Assembly: GCA_956465555.1 (NCBI GenBank)
Contig: OY101116.1
Span: forward strand, 496,001 to 560,000
Length of the DNA: 64,000 nt
Origin: Nitzschia sp. pyKryTriq1
Taxonomy: Eukaryota > Bacillariophyta > Bacillariophyceae > Bacillariales > Bacillariaceae
Direction: 5' to 3'
The notes beneath the pieces are model-generated. The model was not told the origin of the DNA. It was given only the letters and a program-made list of their open reading frames with translations, and did no database searches. Each line of letters begins with the position of its first letter. Positions within the stretch are counted from its first letter, which is position 1. The translations under genes and the position numbers were made by a program. Positions 46,301 to 56,359 of this stretch are shown piece by piece.

Positions 46301-47628
46301 TGTTGAATCTATTGTCGGCGGTACCTTTCTTGTCTAGTTTATCATATGCGCATACAATGGAGATTCTTGAGATTGCGCAGGTAGAGATGTATAGCGCTGG
46401 GCAAGTGGTGTTGAAAGGCTCTCGCCGACCAGAATTTCTCTGTGTTTTCTGGGAAGGCACATGCATCGCCAAACAAGTCCATGAAATTGAGACAAGTTTT
46501 GGTGAGGATACTACTGTATGGCATGCGGGCGATTGGACGGGGCCAGTCTCTCTGCAACCAGACATTAGTCGTTCTGCTCATGTAGAACCCGGGATGGAAC
46601 TAGGTGATATTGTAGCTCTCTCGGAAGAAGGAGTGAAAGTCATCGTTCTCAAAATGAAGGATATGGTGCGAATCCTGAGAGCGGGTTCAAAACTGTTCCG
46701 TAAATACGCCACGCTGATGGAAGACAAAGAAGAACTGCGGGATCAGGCTGCATCTACAAATCTGAGATATTCGTTGCAAGATAGTGTGGTGGAAGGGTCC
46801 AGCGACTCACTGCAAGTGATTGAATGCAACTCGGTGCTGCGGAGTCTCACAGCCATGCAGAAGCGCTACTTGGAATCTCTGGCCGAGGGGCCACGACAGT
46901 TTGCGTCTCTCACCCCCATTTGGAAAGCAGGTGACCCGGTTGACTATGCATACCTTATTGTGAGTGGTACTGCGACGATTGGAAAGAAGGCCACCCCAAT
47001 GATGAACATGGGAAGAATGTCACGACGAGGTAGTACTGGGGCTATTAGTATGAGCGCCCTGGCAGCAATCCAAGAATCGGAAAACAATCCGCTTTCTAGG
47101 GATCGCTCTTTGGGTTCTACGAGTATGGCTGACATAGATTCCGACAAGCTGCTGAAAAATGTGCATCCAAACAGCGAATATGCAAAGCTCGAGCTTGGAT
47201 TGCGCTTACGATCTGAAGAAATGGATGAGCCCGATGAAGCAGCTGGATCTCTGTCGGATCAAGCGAAGCGCAGAGCTGACATAGTCCAGGCACATCGCGA
47301 CAAGTTTGCAAACAAGGTGCTGGCAAGGCTATATTCTCGCAAAGCCTACACCGAACATCTCATCTTTAGTCGAGGAAACTTTTTGTCCGATACTTCGAAA
47401 ATGGTGAGTGGCGACCTTGCCAACATCAGCAGTCCCATGGACGTTTCTCTTCGATCCAGCTTTACGGGCAGTGCTGCTGGTCCCGATCATCACTACCATA
47501 CTTCCAACTTGCTAGCTGGTCCCCAAGGATGTGTCGTCATGGTCTTTCCGCGGTCGACGCTTGTTCCATTTTTGGACAGCAATCCAGGAGTTCTACTTTG
47601 CCTTTTGGGAACACAAGTTGTGGTATGA
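43377..47628 (+). CDS. Metallo-beta-lactamase-fold protein with cyclic-nucleotide-binding domains
   Basis: Four exons: 43377-43670, 43816-44833, 44902-45725 and 45808-47628. Introns are 145, 68 and 82 bp. The joined product is 1318 aa. The N-terminal 430 residues are unknown and end in a Ser-rich, probably phosphorylated stretch with RRxS sites. The MBL domain follows: a GNSHGFD..GSTSGYVLWV strand pair, the metal motif THCHADHDAG (HxHxDH), the GDH of FTGDHMN, and a His in VVHTAAIP. Two cyclic-nucleotide-binding-like beta-barrels come after (around LSYAHTMEILEIAQVEMY and LTAMQKRYLESLAEGPRQF). A third partial one near the C-terminus ends the protein. A hydrolase, possibly a phosphodiesterase, gated by cAMP/cGMP is a reasonable inference. 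Whether the pockets keep the ligand Arg is not clear; I see no perfect phosphate-binding cassette. Confidence 0.82.
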
Positions 47629-47721
47629 GTGTGTAAAACATGTCTACCAAGTAAGAGCATAAAAAAAGCATACTGTGCTGAATTGTTGTAATAAATTTAG
47701 AAGGGTTTCAATTTTGCTAGC

Positions 47722-48930
47722 TCAGCTCATTCGTTCAATGACAATTGCCGATGCACCACCTCCACCATTGCAGATGGAAGCACACCCAATGGTTCCGTCC
47801 TTTTGCTGAAGCACATTAATCAGAGTTCCAATTATACGGGCCCCTGACATTCCGATAGGATGCCCCAAGGCTACTGCTCCACCAAAAACATTTACTTTTG
47901 ATGGATCAAGATTGAGCAATCTCATGTTTGCCAACGCGACTACGGCAAAGGCTTCATTGATTTCGTGAAAATCCACATCCGAGGCCTGAAGACCTGCCTG
48001 TTGCAACGCGACCGGGACAGCCAAGGATGGAGTTGTAGTAAAATCCACGGGTGCTTGTGCGGCATCTCCAAAGCCGCGAATCCTGGCCAGGGGGGAAATA
48101 CCACGGTCTAAAGCCTCCTGTTCCGTCATGAGGACCATGGCACATGCCCCATCATTCAGCGAACTAGCATTTGCGGCTGTGACTGTCCCAGCTTTACGAT
48201 CAAAGGCAGGCTTCAGAGTTGACAACTTGTCCAGTTTGACAGAGGCAGGTTCTTCGTCGGTATCGACAATCACTGGATCCCCGCGTCGTTGGGGTACCTC
48301 GACAGGAACCACTTCCTGAAAGGCTCCCGCTTCCAAGGCCGCTTGCGCGCGACGATAGGTTTCCACCGTGTACGCATCCTGTTCTTCTCGTGAAATAGAG
48401 TAGTCATTCGCACATTTTTCGGCGCACATTCCCATGTGCTGATGATTGTAAAGATCCCACAACCCGTCGTGGATGACGCCATCAATCAACTTGGCATCCC
48501 CCAGCGTCGTTCCCGTGCGAGAGTTCGCTAGGTAGTGAGGAATGTTCGACATGCTTTCCATGCCACCCGCCAACATGGCGCCACCACCACGACCACCCGA
48601 AAAGTGAAGTGCCTGAGTGGCCAGCATGACACTTTTCATCCCCGAAGCGCAAACTTTGTTGATCGTCGTACACACTGTTGATTCGGGCAGCCCACTGAAT
48701 AAGACGGCTTGTCGGCAAGGGGCTTGGCCCATACCGGCGCTGACCACGTTGCCTAAAATAGCCTCTCGAATAATCAAATCATCAGCTCCTTGCGAGGAAA
48801 GCTTAGACAAAGCTCCTCGAATGGCAACAGCACCCAGCTCCGAAGCCTTCAACGAGGAAAGAGAACCACAGAATTTGGCTATCGGTGTCCGAGCAACGCT
48901 GGCAATCACAATGCTACTCCCTGCTGTCAT
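47722..48930 (-). CDS. ACAT: Acetyl-CoA acetyltransferase (thiolase)
   Basis: Condenses two acetyl-CoA to acetoacetyl-CoA (mevalonate and sterol start) or works in reverse. 402 aa, single exon. The acyl-enzyme Cys94 is in NKVCASGMKS. The catalytic His is in GHPIGMSGAR and the second Cys in ICNGGGGASA. The NEAF motif is in HEINEAFAVV. No signal peptide, transit sequence or peroxisomal tripeptide (it ends IERMS), so a cytosolic enzyme is likely. Convergent with the MBL/CNB gene, 93 bp away. A (GGTACT)n run sits only about 14 bp before its ATG. Confidence 0.95.
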   Translation of the reverse strand: MTAGSSIVIASVARTPIAKFCGSLSSLKASELGAVAIRGALSKLSSQGADDLIIREAILGNVVSAGMGQAPCRQAVLFSGLPESTVCTTINKVCASGMKSVMLATQALHFSGGRGGGAMLAGGMESMSNIPHYLANSRTGTTLGDAKLIDGVIHDGLWDLYNHQHMGMCAEKCANDYSISREEQDAYTVETYRRAQAALEAGAFQEVVPVEVPQRRGDPVIVDTDEEPASVKLDKLSTLKPAFDRKAGTVTAANASSLNDGACAMVLMTEQEALDRGISPLARIRGFGDAAQAPVDFTTTPSLAVPVALQQAGLQASDVDFHEINEAFAVVALANMRLLNLDPSKVNVFGGAVALGHPIGMSGARIIGTLINVLQQKDGTIGCASICNGGGGASAIVIERMS

Positions 48931-48943
48931 GATGGCTGGTGCT

Positions 48944-48967
48944 GGTACTGGTACTGGTACTGGTGCC
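48944..48967. repeat. GGTACT tandem repeat at the thiolase start
   Basis: GGTACTGGTACTGGTACTGG followed by TGCC, 14-37 bp upstream of the acetyl-CoA acetyltransferase ATG on the minus strand. It must lie in the leader or core promoter. Confidence 0.8.
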
Positions 48968-49244
48968 GGTTGATGAAATGTGGTTTTATTCGGATCGAGC
49001 TACTGTACAACAACTGCTCGAGTCGTCGTGGTCGTTGTCGTCTGGTGTCGTTGTCGTCTGGAGATGAGAGGTGACGCTTTGGCTTCACACAATAATGACA
49101 TCAACAAGTGGCCTTCTGATTGTCCGAGAGTGGTTTGGGCGCTGGCAGCGCGTGGGTTGTATTACCGCGTCTTGTGCGTGTCTTGTGGCGCTGAAGCGCG
49201 TTGGAGTTTGGGGGATGCGCGCGCTGGGGGGCGCATAATAGGTC

Positions 49245-49296
49245 TACTGTACTTGTGTACTGTACTGGTACAGTACCAGGTACTGTGGTACCGTAG
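49245..49296. repeat. GTAC palindrome cluster
   Basis: TACTGTACTGGTACAGTACC and neighbouring palindromes, about 320-370 bp upstream of the thiolase start. Confidence 0.7.
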
Positions 49297-49465
49297 CAGA
49301 GACCTATCAAAAAAATCTTCCAAAAAAGCAAAAAAGTCTCCCATTGGAGCCGAACCAAAATATTGGGTTGATTACTTTCCAAGAACACGTAAAACAACGA
49401 CTCGGTTACATCAAAAGAGACATGGGTTGCCACCTTGCTTACTACTTCACTGGTGGGAGAGTTCC

Positions 49466-49774
49466 GGGGTGCCTCCCACAAGCATCTTTTGCATATCCAA
49501 TGGATAAGCGAACATTCAGGATTCTCCATATCCGAATACTTTTTATGATATATCCAATGGTTAGTGTCTGTCGTGTCTGCGGTGTCTGTTTGTTCTTCTC
49601 TTCCCTTTTCGTCCTTTTTCCGTCTGTCATCCCTTTCTTCGGCAAAATGTGACCGATCCGATCACTTCTTATCCGAGCGGGGTAATGCAATAAAATGCGA
49701 TCAATCGTTAAGTAATTTTAGAGATTGGATTTGCCTATTCTATAGATTGGATATGTATGGGGTGCCTCCCACAA
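49466..49774. repeat. Direct repeat of a 16-bp word with internal hairpin
   Basis: GGGGTGCCTCCCACAA is found at 49466-49481 and at 49759-49774, 293 bp apart. At the first copy the upstream sequence GTGGGAG pairs perfectly with CTCCCAC inside the word. ATATCCAATGG also occurs twice nearby (about 49493 and 49551). No gene seen in the surrounding stretch. Confidence 0.7.
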
Positions 49775-49939
49775 AAAGAACGACGGACAGACACTCGCGT
49801 CTGTAAGTCAGCCGATAGCTAACGAGTGGAAGATCCGGGTAGAAATCAGAACGCATGCATAAATAATAATAAAGACTGGAATTCGAATGAATGCAAAGAA
49901 GAAAGAGCCCATCCAGCGCGTTGCAGTTTACTACTGTAA

Positions 49940-50330
49940 AGTGATCATGAAAATTAAAACAGATTCTCGCGATGTGTCGATGTTCAGTGGTAGACATGGT
50001 TTAGAAGAGTATTCAGTAGACTAATTCTGGTGCCCTCGTTTTGCAGGTAAATGGAAGTCAGAATAACTTGGTTCAATCGCATTTTTACACTAAAATATTG
50101 ATCGCAGCCGTCCAGCCCGCTGAAAAGTACTACTGCGTTCCTACGGAAGAATAAAACAGATTCTTTTAATTTTCCGGAACTACCACTCGGTAGCATCGAT
50201 TTTACCGTGAAATATCGCGCATTAATATCTGGTTTCTACCAGAGGTAGAAATGGAAAAATAAAAGAATCTGTTTTAATGCTGACGTGGGGGCCTATTTCT
50301 GTTTTATTTTTCCGGAAGACTACCTGGTAG
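49940..50330. repeat. A+T-rich field of inverted and direct repeats
   Basis: The word AAAACAGATTCT/AGAATCTGTTTT occurs at about 49955, 50152 and, inverted, 50258. ATAAAACAGATTCTTTTAAT at about 50151 and its near-complement AAAAGAATCTGTTTTAAT at about 50258 form arms around roughly 80 bp. A further pair TTTTAATTTTCCGGAA (50166) and TTTTATTTTTCCGGAA (50300) is in direct orientation, each followed by an ACTACC..GGTAG hairpin. This looks like a small non-autonomous element or a structured RNA. No protein frame is credible. The whole gap 48931-50785 (1.86 kb) holds no gene I can support. Confidence 0.55.
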
Positions 50331-50720
50331 TAGCGGTACTTCGAGAACTCCAGGACTTTACTTAATGGTGACAAACTGTTTCCGTCTAGAGGCTTATATA
50401 ATTCTGGTCATTTACGACCAAAAAAGCGAACTTCTCATCACAATGCCGTCAAACAGACTGAAATTATTAGGAAGTTTGTGTGCTGCAATGGAATGTGCAA
50501 TAAGTATTTCTCGTTGTGTATCAAGTCAGAAAGGTCCAACAGGTTTGGAAGGGCGTGCTGGCTGCAGTTGATAGTCCCAGTTTTTGTTCTGCAATTTCCC
50601 GATCTCCGTCCGATCTCCGACTGTGTTCTGATACGAATAACAGATAGGTAGACAGCTTCGTTCATACTTTCTTTGCTGTGATGCTGTTATTACTCGTACA
50701 AGCACAGCAAATTTTTGAAG

Positions 50721-50723
<3 letters not shown>

Positions 50724-50753
<30 letters not shown>
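50724..50753. repeat. (AG)15 microsatellite
   Basis: An uninterrupted AG dinucleotide run ending about 32 bp before the start codon of the next gene. It should be in the leader or core promoter. Confidence 0.95.
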
Positions 50754-50754
<1 letters not shown>

Positions 50755-50785
50755 CAACGAATATTATAGGTAGACGACTAGCCCA

Positions 50786-52663
50786 ATGATTTCCACGAAA
50801 GAAACAAATCAGTTCGTTCCAAGCAACCAGTGCGAAGACGGAGGCGACACGGGAGTGCTACGCGGCTATACCGGTAGATCCAGTTTTGTTTCTTGCGGGG
50901 AGTCAGTCCTGACAAGCCCTACCCATTCCCTCAGTGACCTTTCAGGGATCAAGTCCTCGGCATTCAGCGATCGATCTCGAGCTACAAACCACCAACAGCC
51001 AACCATGGACCGAGTTTCCACTTGCGCAGCACTTCCAAAGCACCAGGAGGATCTTGCAGTTAGAGCGACCAGCAAAGGCAACAAGGCCGACCGGAATAGT
51101 TTGGTCGGAATGATTGCCAAGGTGATGACGAGCTCTTCCGCACTAGGAGAAGAAGACAGCGACACTGAGAACGATGAACTTGATAGCAATGCTCTCATTG
51201 TGCAGCAAAGCCTCCGACGCTCCAGGCATGATTCTCGCCCATCCAATACGAAACAACATAATAATGCTCCGGGCACACTCCCATCGGAGCTATCATCCGC
51301 TGAGGATCGCCGCGACCATGCCTACGGATTCCGCTCCGCGTTGATGCCAACAAACGAGGCGCGCCGAAGGGCCGTTCCAAGAACTGCAAGTGCTAGTACT
51401 GCAGCGGAGCAAGAGCAGTCACCGATGAAGCGGTTGCCAAAAAGAAGTGTCAGCCTACGTGCCTCTCTTTCTAAATCCTCTCCGGACCGCGATCTCGTAC
51501 CATGTATGCCTCCGCGGCGAGAATCGTTCGATGAAAAAACACTGCCAGTACTACCGGAAGAGGCGTTGCATTCAGGCATTGTTGTGACGCCTGACAGCGC
51601 TCAGCTAGATTCGTCTCGGGCAACTAGCCACTCCAATTCTACAAGATCATCCAGCGGTACATCAGGGACTCCTTCTCTCAGTGGAGATCAAATTCAATCT
51701 TATGTCATGTCCCGTATCCCCAAATTTGTTCAGGAGCATCTAGCGGAGGAGGAGTGGAAGCGTGTTTTCTCTGCTGCAGCTGAAGCTGCTGGAATGAACA
51801 CGACTATTTCCACGTGTTGGAAGGCTCCCATGTCACCAGAAACAGAACTCGGGGTGCATGAAGAAAAGCAAAGTGGAAGCCAATATTCGGATGAGCACGA
51901 CTTTGATGCCGATGATGCTTCCACTGTGGTCTCTGCTCTAACAAGCCCTTCGATGATAGGGCAAGAGGAGAGCGATAGAGATTTCCGTTGCTCCACGAAA
52001 AAGGCCACTAGAAAGATGGTGGAAGTGGTAAAAGATACATCACCTCTTCCATCAAGATCATGGCACGAAGGCAGCTCCACAAATAACAGTGCTCCTCGCA
52101 TTCCAGCAAGATTTGATTTCGCCCCTTCAAGTCGACGCATGAGCGCGCCTACCTCCCCAACACCAAAAGTGTTCCGAGAGCAGCAACGCCGAAATACGTT
52201 GGATAGTATGAAACCGCCCAAAAACGTTACTTTCTCCGTGGTACGAGTGCGGTACTATGAAAGAATCCTTGAGGTCAACCCTTGTACCAGTAGCGGACCG
52301 AGTGTGGGAATAGGGTGGCATTATAAGCAAATGAAGCCAATAGACTTAACACTCATCCAGGAGAAGGAAACAAATGCTCGCCATTTGCTCTTATCCCGGC
52401 ATGAACGAGAAAAGATGCTCTTCCATCTAGGGTACAAAAGTCTGGATATCGCGAGAGCAGTGCGAGAGACTTTGAAGTTGAAGAATCAACGCGCGCAAAC
52501 CTACAACAACATCAAACACGAAAGGGTCGAATACTTGATCGAGAAGTCCAAGAGGAAAGTTGGGAAGTTGTTGGGATTTGGTGCGGGGAAACGACCGCCA
52601 TTCACGCTACACAATCAAGATGGACAGGAAGCATTGGCTTGCCCTCCTCCCGAGCAGTTTTGA
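50786..52663 (+). CDS. Unknown serine-rich protein, copy 1 of a tandem pair
   Basis: 625 aa, single exon. Mostly polar and rich in Ser and Arg-x-x-Ser patterns, so it is likely phosphorylated. Two parts are shared with the gene at 54829. The first (about residues 302-330) is QIQSYVMSRIPKFVQEHLAE then EWKRVF, a short helical unit. The second (about 478-590) starts VTFSVVRVRYYERILEVNP, continues GPSVGIGWHYK, and ends in a long basic helical region with RHEREKMLFHLGYKSLDIAR. This 'V.VR.YERILE.NP....GP.IGIGW' motif is of a kind I associate with an expanded diatom family. No catalytic motif, signal peptide or membrane span. Function unknown. Confidence 0.8.
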   Translation: MISTKETNQFVPSNQCEDGGDTGVLRGYTGRSSFVSCGESVLTSPTHSLSDLSGIKSSAFSDRSRATNHQQPTMDRVSTCAALPKHQEDLAVRATSKGNKADRNSLVGMIAKVMTSSSALGEEDSDTENDELDSNALIVQQSLRRSRHDSRPSNTKQHNNAPGTLPSELSSAEDRRDHAYGFRSALMPTNEARRRAVPRTASASTAAEQEQSPMKRLPKRSVSLRASLSKSSPDRDLVPCMPPRRESFDEKTLPVLPEEALHSGIVVTPDSAQLDSSRATSHSNSTRSSSGTSGTPSLSGDQIQSYVMSRIPKFVQEHLAEEEWKRVFSAAAEAAGMNTTISTCWKAPMSPETELGVHEEKQSGSQYSDEHDFDADDASTVVSALTSPSMIGQEESDRDFRCSTKKATRKMVEVVKDTSPLPSRSWHEGSSTNNSAPRIPARFDFAPSSRRMSAPTSPTPKVFREQQRRNTLDSMKPPKNVTFSVVRVRYYERILEVNPCTSSGPSVGIGWHYKQMKPIDLTLIQEKETNARHLLLSRHEREKMLFHLGYKSLDIARAVRETLKLKNQRAQTYNNIKHERVEYLIEKSKRKVGKLLGFGAGKRPPFTLHNQDGQEALACPPPEQF

Positions 52664-53097
52664 ACAATTTTTGAAAATGTATTGTTAAAATAATGCAAAA
52701 CAGTATTTTGATGCTACGAGGACAAGTGCGATACAGGATGGACCTACCGTAGTCATGTTCATGATACTGTGGTACAGTCTTTAGTATATCGTAAAGCAGC
52801 GAAGAAGTGCACAGTATAATTTAGCTACTACCTTGCCGCTCGAGAGCAATGAATCATCATCTCTCTTGAACCCCGGAACTTCACAATACAGTTCACAGTA
52901 CAGTACGAAGTATCGAGAGCCACGCCAGAGATAGCAGTGTTCTAGACAGTCCAATGATTGACTCAGTGGACTCTTTTCACCCGTGCTCGCTACAGCGGAT
53001 CTTGTCGCGCGAGCTACAGTACCGTACCGGTACATACGGTACATTCTCGAACGTCAGAGATAGCGGCTGCAAGCATCACGTTGGTGAAGCTACCTGG

Positions 53098-53896
53098 CAT
53101 CCCAGTTGCGAGCTTGAGGGGACGGTCAGACGGAGATTGAATTGTCGCCCGGAGGATCAGACGCCAGCCAGTCATCGCAAATGGCCAACGGCCGATCCGC
53201 CTAGCAAGAAAGCAACAGCCAGGACGAAGCCCGAGTAGATGCCTACGACCGAATGGAACGCGGAGACGCGATGCCAACCACGTACCACTCGCATATGGGG
53301 ACATCAGTTTGATGATTGGCCGACGAAAACTGGACACCATGCACTGCCCCATGCAGGGCCAAAATGGAGCGAACCAAGCGAATCGGATGGAAGGGCAGGG
53401 ATCCTGACAACAGTAAACCCCCCTTTTTGCCACACCCCGGATTCGCATTACTAGACCGGACCCAACTCAACAAGCAACGTAGGTGGCAGAATGTAGTGGA
53501 GCCATCCCAGTTGCGAGCTTGAGGAGACGGTCAGACGGAGATTGAATTGTCGCCCGGAGGATCAGACGCCAGCCAGTCATCGCAAATGGCCAACGGCCGA
53601 TCCGCCTAGCAAGAAAGCAACAGCCAGGAGAGTGACCATGACGATGGCACTTTCTTTGTTTCGTCCGGACCGATATCGTTCGATCCCTGCTATCGTGCAG
53701 AAGAGACGCTTAGATAGAGTTTTAATGCTGAACCCACCTGCCCGCCCCCGCCGACCCTCGCGAACCAAGCGAATCGGATGGAAGGGCAGGGATCCTGACA
53801 ACAGTAAATCCCCCTTTTTGCCACACCCCGGATTCGCATTACTAGACCGGACCCAACTCAACAAGCAACGTAGGTGGCAGAACGTAGTGGAGCCAT
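53098..53896. repeat. Duplicated A-X-B block with different centres
   Basis: Module A (127 bp) is at 53098-53224 and 53503-53629 with about one mismatch. Module B (137 bp) is at 53369-53505 and 53760-53896 with about two mismatches. Between A and B lie unrelated sequences: X1 (53225-53368, 144 bp) and X2 (53630-53759, 130 bp). The order is A-X1-B-A-X2-B, with B1 and A2 overlapping by CAT. The rest of 52664-54828 holds GTAC clusters at 53015-53043 and 53991-54010 and a Cys-rich short frame at 54212-54406. I see no transposase. Confidence 0.85.
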
Positions 53897-54828
53897 TGCT
53901 GAGAGAGTGGTGAATGGCCTACACACAGCAACTTCGCTGACATGTGTACCAATCACCGGGAGATTCCGTCAGCTGACGTCAGTCCCAATAGGTACCGGTG
54001 TACCGGTACGCACCGACCGAGCGAGACGGATCTGACTGCAGCTAGCATGCGCTGAACTGTTTTTTGTAATCACAGAGAAAATCACGAATAGGCATATTAT
54101 AAATCATTGTCGTCTGGTCTTGGCCGATTTTTATTTATGGCATTTTGAGAAGGCAACTCAACCAATCCGGTATCAACGTTCAATAACAACGTCACCAGTC
54201 AATTATAAGCAATGCTTCTGAAAATGTCAAAAGGCATCGTCAGGTGCAGTTGTGGCGGTTGTGGCCATGACAGAAAATGTCTTCACTCCGAAAATATTCC
54301 GGAAGAAACGCAAGAGGGCTATAGTTCTAATTGTCAAACTTCCTTGAAAACTTGTAGAAGTTTACCAGCTCCTCCGCAACGACAGTTTTATTTCACGTGC
54401 GTATGAAAGAGCTATGCATTCTGTATGTACGGGTACAACAGAGAAACACGAATGCTGAAGGTCTTACGAAGTTCTTGGTTCGCGCTAGAGGGAGAAGATT
54501 TACAATTAAGGGTCAGAGAAAAAAGAACCTCCTCAATCGGATGCTGAGAACAGTACCCCACTTTATGCCTCCGAAGCAGTGATCGGCACATCATCGTATT
54601 CGTTCGGAAGAGGTAAATGGCTCGCTCACCAAATTCCAACAAAAAATAGCCTAAAGCCACGCAAGCACAAGATTTTAGCAGGCGGATCGCTTCTCTTTCG
54701 ATCTTGATCTCGTACCAGCACTATTCCAAACTACGAGTACAATACGCCTGAGAACATTCTTCCCATAATTTTCGAGAACACACAAACACGAGAGCTTGTC
54801 CACCAGCCGAACCATCAAGCCAAACGCC

Positions 54829-56271
54829 ATGACAAGTGTGAGAAGAACCACCCAACTGCAATCCACCACTCCCAGCAAGTACGACGCAAGCTGCCACACT
54901 GTCAGCACTGCCTCCACATCAAGTGGAGATATGTCCCCATCAAATGAAGATACCAAGATGATGTGCGAGAAGCGCCGACGCGCTCGTAAATCCAAGAATT
55001 CTGAGCGAAAGATGCTCATGGACCTTGTTGCCACGGAGATGGCCAGCTCCTGGTTGGACGAAGACGAAAAGATCACCCCAAAGGTTCAAACAAGCGGATC
55101 ATCCGGCACCATGTCGGCGGAAGATATTTTCTATGCCCAGCTTAATGGAGAAATGATCGACTGCGCTCCAAGCTCGGATGATGTTAACCCGGCCGGCGGC
55201 AACCTAGATGCAAGCGCCGCTAGCGGCATTGACTTTGATGACGATTGTTCCTTTGGCGCTCTGACCATTCCAGATGATCTGAGGTCTCCGCAAGCACAGA
55301 AGGAAAGCGTAAAAAGATCTTCCGTCACAAGCGGGTCTTCATCAAGACAAAAGGCAACTCGCAGAGGCTCGGTCTCCTCAAAAAGGAGCAGTCTTTCGGG
55401 CACGTCCATCGACGTCTCGAGCCGATCGAGCGGCGACGAGGATACTCTATCCATCCAGGAGATCCAGAATTATGTTATGAAGAACATGCCTGAAGAAGTA
55501 AGGAACAAGATCCCAAAGGAAGCCTGGGCTCAAATCTTCGGCAAGGCTCTGGCAGATAAGACTCGAATGCCCTCCAACACTTCTAAGAAGGTTGAAGACG
55601 AAGAAGAGGAAGACGACTCGTCGGTCGTCTCTGACATCACTGAATTCACTGCTCACCCTGGTGCGATCGATGATACCATCGACATTGACCGGGAACTCAA
55701 GCCCGAAGAAGTCGACTGGGACGAAGAAGTCTGCCCTGGTTTTGACAACAAATCTCAAAGGGGACCGGTAGATTCTGATGCAAGGAGCAAGAGTAGTAGC
55801 TGTGGCAGTGGTACGAGCTACATGCTTGATCACACCGGGACGATTCGTTCCTCGTCAAACGAAGGCAAGGTAGCATTCTCGAACGTACATGTGCGATACT
55901 ATGAACGGATCCTTGAGATCAACCCATCTGTTACAAATGGACCCGCCATTGGGATTGGTTGGAAATACAAGCGGGGTGGATCCATTTCTGTGGACGACTG
56001 GGAGCTGCAGAGGGGAGGCAACCAGCGACGCAGCACCGAGCTTATCTTACCACGTCAAGCGCGCGAAAAGATATTGCAGAACGCCGGATACAATCAAAAG
56101 CAGATCGCCGAAGCTGTCCGAATTATTCGCAAGGCAAAAGATCGAAGAAAGATAACCGTCCAAAATCTAGGGGGTGGAGCGGAAGCGTACGAAGAAACAG
56201 TTGAGACTGCTTCCCGACGAATCAAGGGGCTTCTCTCGTTTGGAAGAAATAAAGGTCTTATCCGGTCGTAA
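54829..56271 (+). CDS. Unknown serine-rich protein, copy 2 of a tandem pair
   Basis: 480 aa from the ATG at 54829; the frame reaches back to a TTG at 54796. Shares two parts with the gene at 50786. The first is QEIQNYVMKNMPEEVRNKIP then KEAWAQIFGKAL (about residues 209-245). The second is VAFSNVHVRYYERILEINP, GPAIGIGWKYK and the helix RQAREKILQNAGYNQKQIAE (about 347-435). It ends in a basic stretch with RRIKGLLSFGRNKG, matching GKLLGFGAGKR in copy 1. The variable parts are acidic and Ser-rich. Same orientation as copy 1, 2.2 kb apart, so an old tandem duplication. Function unknown. Confidence 0.8.
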   Translation: MTSVRRTTQLQSTTPSKYDASCHTVSTASTSSGDMSPSNEDTKMMCEKRRRARKSKNSERKMLMDLVATEMASSWLDEDEKITPKVQTSGSSGTMSAEDIFYAQLNGEMIDCAPSSDDVNPAGGNLDASAASGIDFDDDCSFGALTIPDDLRSPQAQKESVKRSSVTSGSSSRQKATRRGSVSSKRSSLSGTSIDVSSRSSGDEDTLSIQEIQNYVMKNMPEEVRNKIPKEAWAQIFGKALADKTRMPSNTSKKVEDEEEEDDSSVVSDITEFTAHPGAIDDTIDIDRELKPEEVDWDEEVCPGFDNKSQRGPVDSDARSKSSSCGSGTSYMLDHTGTIRSSSNEGKVAFSNVHVRYYERILEINPSVTNGPAIGIGWKYKRGGSISVDDWELQRGGNQRRSTELILPRQAREKILQNAGYNQKQIAEAVRIIRKAKDRRKITVQNLGGGAEAYEETVETASRRIKGLLSFGRNKGLIRS

Positions 56272-56359
56272 TAGAAGTCTGATTTTACTCCTACTCTACT
56301 TTCTGCTGTCCATGGGAAACAACCATGGGAAACAGCAATGTAAAACTCCACGATCGTGA

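Noticed and set aside
53098-53896. CRISPR-like repeat-spacer array
   Set aside because: Only two units with 127- and 137-bp repeats in a nuclear genome; no short regular repeats or cas genes.
53542-53913. Protein-coding gene across the A-X-B block
   Set aside because: The frames depend on which copy is read, change with X1 or X2, and show no domain; the conserved DNA is not conserved as protein.
54212-54406. Small Cys-rich protein (CSCGGCGHDRKC)
   Set aside because: 64 codons next to repeats, with no second half of a zinc motif and no supporting context; not enough to call a gene.
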